From: Lingula anatina
Lineage: Eukaryota; Brachiopoda; Lingulata; Lingulida; Lingulidae
Length of the DNA stretch: 62,000 bases
Direction of reading: 5' to 3'
Assembly (NCBI RefSeq): GCF_001039355.2
Contig: NW_019774759.1
Coordinates: 21,072 to 83,071, forward strand
Shown here piece after piece: positions 55,900 to 62,000 of the stretch (its first letter is position 1; the number at the start of each line of letters is the position of its first letter). The notes under the pieces were generated by a model. That model had not been told where the DNA came from. It worked only from the letters and a program-made list of their open reading frames with translations, and searched no databases. Position numbers and translations under genes: made by a program.

Positions 55900-58800
55900 G
55901 ATGGAAAGAAAACGTTAACCCGAGATAATTCCTTAAATATGAATTTTGCCACGAAAACCCTCCTTTGTGTACCTTGAATCCATTTCCGATTTAATGTGGT
56001 ATTCAGAATTATGTTATATGTAAACTGTCGCGCACGCGCGTGTGTTACGGATGGGTGCATGTGTGCATCGACAAACTTGTAAGACACTCTCACTCCTCCC
56101 TGTACAACGCATGTGAATTGACTTTGTCACGTACATGAATGTCACATAAAAAATACTAATTAATCAAAACTAACGTAATAAAAACATTGTTATTCTAAAA
56201 CGCATGTAATGTCGGTGTAACGTGACAAAAAGTCCCCATCTGGCACCAAATGAAAGATTGTGTGAAAAATGAAAATTTCATACAGAAATGCATTGCAACC
56301 AAACAGAAAGCAATCACACTGATTTTCCAACACAAGCTGCACTTCAGTCTTATGAATCTTTTCAGTAAGTTTGAGAATCACGAGTAACATGTTTTTTCTT
56401 AAATGGTCATTATGGCAGAACTTGAGAAATGTTCAAAATAGGGTTTTTCTTCAACTTCTATGCAAAATAACATAATGCTGAACAGCATAATGACCATCAA
56501 TTTCTACTCATAAAATAAAATAAAAGTATCATGGGTATTCAGAAAATGTGATAAGCAAAAGTCTTCAAGCCCACGGAGCATCAAAGTCCTGCCTTGAAAA
56601 TGCCAATATGTGAAAAAAAATTCACAAAAACATGTATAACTTCCAGAAAAATCAACCAACCAGATTTGTTTACCAGCTAAAGCTGTTTTTAAGTCCCATG
56701 TTTCTTTCATGTAAGTTCGAGAAGAGTTTGTGACATGGTTTTCCTTAAATGGTCACTATGGCGGCAGTGCCCAAAATAGGAGTTTCTTCAATTTTGATGC
56801 AATATTACATAATGCTTAACAGTATAATCACCACCAATCTTAATAATGTACAGCAAAAAATGTGACTAGCAAAGGTCTTCAGGCCCATGAAATTTCTAAG
56901 TCACGCCTTGAATGCCAATTTGTACACAAGAGATAACTGTACTGAAATGTATTTCTTTCCGTTTTCAACTTTTTTTACATATAAAAAAAGGATCTATTTA
57001 CTGTCATTTTTATATGTTTAACTATGAAAAGTGTTGAGATGGGGAAAATATCAATGAAACTATTCCAAAAGCCCACTTTACTCCATTCAGAGATTCTGAA
57101 CATAGTGAATGATTGAATCTGACAAACTGAATGATTTCCATTTTTGACACTTTTTACACAATACCCGATAAGGTTTACCATCATTTTTATATAATCATCT
57201 AACAATATTGTTAAGATGAAGCAACAGTCTTCAAAAGAACACTTTTACATGCCTAATTAGATCAGTTTTGAGACTGTTTACATGCCTAAGAATTGAATCT
57301 GAAAAAAATCACTTACATCCAAAAAAAAAGGTATAACTTCATCAAAACTAGTCCGATCAAGCTGATTACAAGGTTGATCACGTCAGTGATTTTCAAGACA
57401 ACACACGTATCAGTTTTCATCGAAATGTGTTATCAGTGTTGCATATGTGACAAAATTGTCTTTATCTTTTGCTGATGTTGCGCGAGGTAGCAAATGCAAC
57501 TCAGGTATTATCTTTCTTATTATTTACTCAACTACTGTTACCCTCGCCGCTCTCTTCATTTCTGTTTCTACCTCATGCAATCTCTAGCGGCCTTCTCCCC
57601 CGTTAACATTACGCACAGTTGTATAAATACCATAGGGGCATGTCAATCAACTAAATGTACTCTACCAAACACTCCCCGCTCTTATTCACTGCATGCTGTC
57701 ACTTACTAACATTACATTATCTCCCGGGGACGATATGCCTATCCCTAGGCATATTTAAAATTAAAATACACCTTCAAATTATGTTTCGTAAAGAAACCAA
57801 TTTTATCATAAAGTCATGCAAAAATATGACTATGATTAACATACACATAATATAAGAAACACATTCGACATGAAACCAAAAATGTAACTCAAAGGAAGAT
57901 TAATTAATAAATATTTAGGAAAATACAATTGTTCGTGGATATATTTCATATTGGCATTTACACCTTTCAATGTGCGGCCCAAGAGCAATGACATTTTTCA
58001 TTTGTTTTCTGATGCGGATATTTAAATCTGTTGCTCTCTTATTATGGCTCTGACACATTTTTATATGGTTTCTCTCTTTCGTTTGCCATATGGGATGTTC
58101 TTGGAATGCACTACGTGAGACAATTGGGTTAGCTACTTCCTGCCGAAGAAACAGCATTCACCACACAACGTTGCGACCAGCGCATCGTTGATGACGAAGT
58201 ACCTGTTCATCTTCATATAGATCCACACTGTAGCGCTTCTCTTTTGATGGCTATAAGAGAAATAATTGTTTTATATCAACTCCAATCCACGATTGAACTA
58301 AAACATACCGAAAAATAAGTCCCAAAATGCAAGAATCTTCCTAAATACATATAATAGTTTCATGTCATGATCTCTACAAAAGTTAAATACACTGTTCATA
58401 TACCAATAACCGTATAGTTAAATGTCAATAACTAATAATCATAAGATCGATAAGCTGAATATAGATGTTACTCACAATAAGTCACGTATTTAACTTTCAG
58501 TACATAACACTTAATATGTCAGTATGAAAACATGCAATAACATAGAACTCAAAATTAAATCATAAAATTTAAAGTTTATATCCACACAAATGAAAAGTTC
58601 CATTTGGTATAGTGTCCGTTGCATTCTCCATTTTGAATTATAGCACGAAAGTTCAGTTTCATATAATGTCAAATTAGTCCTTCCAGACTGAATAGCGATT
58701 GTCATCTGCCATTCATTGTATATGGATAAATATCTATTGTTATTCGCGTACGCTGTCCCACGTACAGATAAATGTTCAAAGTTTCCTGTATATCCACGAA

Positions 58801-60870
58801 TGGCCACGTCCATCGATTACGAATGACGAAACGAATGACGCAGAAATGCATGTCAAGAAAAACTTAACTTTACGTATATCATAACAATCATCATCATAAT
58901 TCAATACAGTTACGCATATCAGGTAAAGTTTAACATGCCATGGTACTATTCATGCAGAAGATTACAATAATACGTGTATATAGCCATGCTCATAATATGA
59001 TAATATTCCAATAACAATACTTATATTGATAATAAAAAAATGATAATTCAATCTGGCGTCCCAGATGCTAGTATTTATCTGGCGTCCCAGATAATACAAT
59101 TTACATGACTCCATGCGCATCACATATTCGGTAATATCCATAACCACACTGATATCCGTCACATCTTTATCATTTTATCCTTCAAGATATCAAATAATAT
59201 TCACAAAAGACCATTCTCATTACATCATTGTACTCATTATATCATTTGTTTCACTCGATCTTTTGATTGTCAATATAACCGTATTATCCACTGACAAGAT
59301 CATTTTAAGAAGATCGTTGAAATGCCAGTGAATAGGACTTAAATTAAGGCAATTTATTGAGAAACAATTCTCAAAAAATATTCTTCGTAACACGAAAATA
59401 CGTAATTTCATTGAAGGGACTTCCAATTAGGTAGATTAATCATAATATTAGTTTTTGCTTGTCACCTTCAATTAAGGTGCCTGTGCACTGTCGACGATGT
59501 TTGACACTGGAAGGGGGTAGTGGCCGAAATAAAACGGGTATTCTTAAGAATAAAATTATGATACATCATCTAAATTGATTTATACTGTAAGTGCAGGAGA
59601 CCTAAACCGAAACAAAGTGCAATAAAAATTAGTATTGCCTGAAATTAAAGTCAATGTCATTAAGTGTCGTAACCTGTAAAAGAATTTTAACAACTCGTTA
59701 TGATGGATGTTAAAAATACAAGAGTAGACAAACAGCAAAATATTCATTCACTGGTTGGCTAACCCGGAAAAATAAACTCTTTTATCAATATAGTGTAGCA
59801 GTTTTGCTCAAGTCAACAACAAAATATTTCCAAATGCACACATTTCCGTCCTGTCACGAATCTTCAACAGTGAAATGAGATATCTCAGTTGTTGGCATCT
59901 CTTCAAACATTCCGCACCTTGTAAAGTTCATAAGGTCAACAAATGCATAAAATGTAAACAAAAGTAATTTACTCAACGAATAAATGAATAACTTTTACTT
60001 TTATTTAAAGTAGCAGATGTTAGAAAATTTCAAGTCACACAAAGGATGTTCACCAAATAAATTTTACATGCCGTTTCATGTATAGGTGTTAAGTTTGACA
60101 AGTCTACAACCAATTAACATTATTCCTTGTTCTCAATACTTACCCTTAATTACGTGAACTTTATGCGAATTGCGATCAATCATGCTAGGAGGGAAAAGCA
60201 TATGACCGTGGAACTCCTATAGTATCATTCTAGAAAAGACTTAGCGTACATGTTTAAAAACAATTGTCAGTAAAATTGAAATTTGAGAGCATCTTTTTAT
60301 ATTTCCATGGCCGTTTATTGACATCGCTAGTAGGATGGACTCTATATAAATATCTTAATTCTATCCAATTAGAATTTGACTTTTTCACGTTTGCTACTCC
60401 CATCTTGCTGTCTTCCTTAAGGCGTATTAACATTAGTTGCGTCTGTCATTCAATTTTAAACAGGCGTGTTCTATTTTATTGACATACCTCTTTTTTCCCT
60501 TCACTCTTCTGTTATTCGCTTTAATGTCGCCTCGTTTAGTTTTCAATTGGATCCCTAATATTCCAACTATAAGGGAATCCATTTCCACTAAATAAGATAC
60601 TGTGCTTCAAAGTTTTATCTGACGCGACCTCGATAGGCCTATTCTACTTCAAATAATTCACTTGTGGTCTGGGACAAATTCGCTTGTCCTCCAGTCTCAT
60701 TTTCTCGTTTTTCTTCATTTTTCTATTTTTTCTAATCAATTAAAATTACTCTAACAAGCGGGCGGGCAGCAAGCAGACATTTTGTACAGAGACAATGCAA
60801 AGATGAGTGAAAACAATTCTGCCTCGTGTACATATTAACTATAGACAGAGTACCTATCTGGAATATATCC
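55900..60870 (+). repeat. large tandem duplication, copy 2 (4.97 kb)
   Basis: Same content as 50957-55898. Its right end GAATATATCC continues into unique sequence (TATTATATCCC), whereas copy 1 stops there at the N. It has an extra 41-bp block near 59766-59807. Confidence 0.95.
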
Positions 60871-61289
60871 TATTATATCCCAATATACATGTACAGGAAC
60901 CAGATGCCGCTATGTCCCCGAGCAACCTGCTTTGCAATTAAAAAGTTTCCGAATTAAAACCTGACCAGGCAGGTCTAAAGATGGAAAGCTGACACTTCTT
61001 ATTTATTAATTCAGAAGGAAAACGGTGTCAATTCATTTATGAGCTGCTAAGTAACCATTTGTCTAAAGAAAACAGATTAAGTTATCTTTAAAAATATATA
61101 TATGGCCCATTTTTGCGATGTTTCATATGATTTTTTTCCTTCTACACCTACATGTAGTTGAAACCTTTTCACGAACGCATTTCTTTCAGAGAATTAATCA
61201 TCACGAGTTCTTTTCTTTTTTTCTTTTTATAGTTTTTCATACCCAGTTTTTCAGACTCTTCCTAAAACCAGCAATAAAGGCTGTCATAA
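60871..61289. other. short intergenic stretch
   Basis: AT-rich sequence between the large duplication and the HEPN palindrome. I see no gene or repeat that I can support. Confidence 0.6.
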
Positions 61290-61530
61290 AATTAACATTA
61301 GGTACCACAGGGACAAACCAGCACATAGAGGCACTACTGTGACAAAAGGAGATCATCTTATGACACCAGAGATAGAGGCTATCATGAACATCAAGTACCA
61401 CAGGAACAAACTAGCACATAGAAATACCACCGTCACGAAAGAGCAGGAGTTTGAAAATCTGTGGAGCGCTGTTGGTCCCAATGTCGTCACAATTGGTATT
61501 GATAAACAAGAAGAGGGTGCCATAACCTCT
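61290..61530 (+). pseudogene. partial DZIP3-type HEPN copy, plus strand
   Basis: Bases 61291-61350 encode INIRYHRDKPAHRGTTVTK, then 61351-61520 encode LMTPEIEAIMNIKYHRNKLA, HRNTTVTKEQEFENLWSAV and VVTIGIDKQ. The core RxxxxH segment is therefore present twice in a row. The upstream WDVTLLFFLIR half of the domain is absent and the frame then runs into the antisense of the minus-strand copy. It is an inverted, truncated duplicate of the minus-strand gene. Confidence 0.6.
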
Positions 61531-61717
61531 ATTTTGGCATCCCGAACTTTTTGTTCATCGATACCAAGCGTGACGATACTGGGGGCAACAGCGCTCCACA
61601 GATTTTCAAACTCCTGCTCTTTCGTGACGGTGGTATTTCTATGTGCTAGTTTGTTCCTGTGGTACTTGATGTTCATGATAGCCTCTATTTCTGGTGTCAT
61701 AAGAGGATCTCCTTTTG
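61343..61717. repeat. 375-bp palindrome of two HEPN copies
   Basis: The arms are 61343-61529 and 61531-61717, centred at 61530. The outer 125 bp or so are almost identical, while the inner 50-60 bp are diverged (GGTATTGATAAACAA against GGTATCGATGAACAA). The two HEPN copies meet 3' end to 3' end. Confidence 0.92.
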
Positions 61718-62000
61718 CTTTAGCTTCATGTGGGCAATTCCAACCACACCATTTGACCGGGACAGTAGGATGAAATTGACGGATCAGAAAAAAGAGCAGC
61801 GTTACGTCCCAGTCCTGTAGTTTTGGTGTGCATCGGTTGTTTGATGGGAAAAGTTGTTCGTATTGTGATTTGTGAAGCAATTTTTTCATTTTACTTCCCT
61901 TATTTCCTTTGCATGCTTTCCAGATATTCTGTTTATGACGTGCCAGAAACTGTTCCAATGCCTCTCCATTCTCCAGAATCGTAGTACAGAAATAGTGCCG
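61353..62000 (-). CDS. DZIP3-type HEPN domain protein, partial
   Basis: The frame is open to the window edge with no start, so the 5' part lies outside. Reading leftward it has EQFLARHKQNIWKACKGNKG, a YEQLFPSNN segment, LQDWDVTLLFFLIRQF, then TPEIEAIMNIKYHRNKLAHR and EFENLWSAVAP with a LGID end. This order (W/F-D-xTLLfxLIR, then RNxxAH, then a Trp about 18 residues on) is that of the HEPN-like domain named after the ubiquitin ligase DZIP3. RNKLAH is the Rx4H motif of HEPN RNases and RNA-binding domains. Family members often sit in large multidomain, death-fold or NACHT proteins of invertebrates, so an immune or RNA-binding role is only inferred. After about 61545 the frame runs into the antisense of the inverted copy until a stop at 61353, so the true C-terminus is uncertain. 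Confidence 0.75.
   Translation of the reverse strand, partial: RHYFCTTILENGEALEQFLARHKQNIWKACKGNKGSKMKKLLHKSQYEQLFPSNNRCTPKLQDWDVTLLFFLIRQFHPTVPVKWCGWNCPHEAKAKGDPLMTPEIEAIMNIKYHRNKLAHRNTTVTKEQEFENLWSAVAPSIVTLGIDEQKVRDAKIEVMAPSSCLSIPIVTTLGPTALHRFSNSCSFVTVVFLCASLFLWYLMFMIASISGVIR

Noticed and set aside
61339-61773. 144-codon plus-strand frame read as one protein
   Set aside because: Its second half is the antisense of the minus-strand HEPN copy across the palindrome, not protein.
1-62000. CRISPR arrays, operons, prophage or bacterial features
   Set aside because: No regularly spaced direct repeats; genes are spliced and animal-type throughout.

Overview
This is a eukaryotic, animal nuclear window: AT-rich, with spliced genes (GT-AG introns with pyrimidine-rich acceptors), intronless seven-transmembrane receptor genes and dense short inverted-repeat elements. 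The gene families (THAP and C2H2 zinc fingers, TTI1, rhodopsin-class receptors including one of the FMRFamide-receptor-like type, and a DZIP3-type HEPN protein), the poly-C/poly-G tracts and a tRNA-derived SINE suggest a marine invertebrate. I cannot name the phylum from sequence alone. All coordinates were worked out by hand.

Layout. 1-12.3 kb is a zinc-finger cluster. It holds a four-exon minus-strand THAP + C2H2 gene (901-6369), a broken THAP fragment (6671-6813), a two-exon plus-strand C2H2 fragment (about 6890-7683) and a plus-strand AT-hook + acidic + C2H2 gene (9186-12295). The THAP and AT-hook genes share a Trp/Leu-rich motif ending at the same phase-2 intron, so they look like relatives with different N-terminal DNA-binding modules. 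13.9-15.1 kb is an intronless FMRFamide-receptor-like GPCR. 15-24.3 kb is mostly gene-free, with a decayed Tc1/mariner transposase, MITE-like elements and one isolated exon-like block.

24.3-38.6 kb is a 24-exon TTI1 gene. Every exon junction keeps phase, and the model gives about 1,082 residues, close to the vertebrate protein. TTI1 works with TELO2 and TTI2 to mature PIKK kinases (mTOR, ATM, ATR and others). Its introns carry several MITE-like insertions and microsatellites.

39.2-40.7 kb (minus) and 49.1-50.7 kb (plus) are two paralogous intronless GPCRs with very long third intracellular loops. They are separated by 8 kb holding an older segmental duplication and a clean MITE insertion with visible empty sites. 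The second receptor has a one-base frameshift, a 297-bp in-frame duplication in its loop and several missing class-A signature residues.

50.96-60.87 kb is one roughly 4.95-kb non-coding segment present twice in tandem, with a single N exactly at the junction. This looks more like two haplotypes placed end to end by the assembler than a biological duplication. The window ends in a 375-bp palindrome made of two convergent copies of a DZIP3-type HEPN domain; the minus-strand copy continues past the window edge.

There is no operon logic here. The genes are unrelated housekeeping, transcription-factor, receptor and putative immune or RNA-binding genes. The most informative signals are structural: the N-junction duplication, the HEPN palindrome, the receptor loop duplication, the MITE families and the zinc-finger pair.
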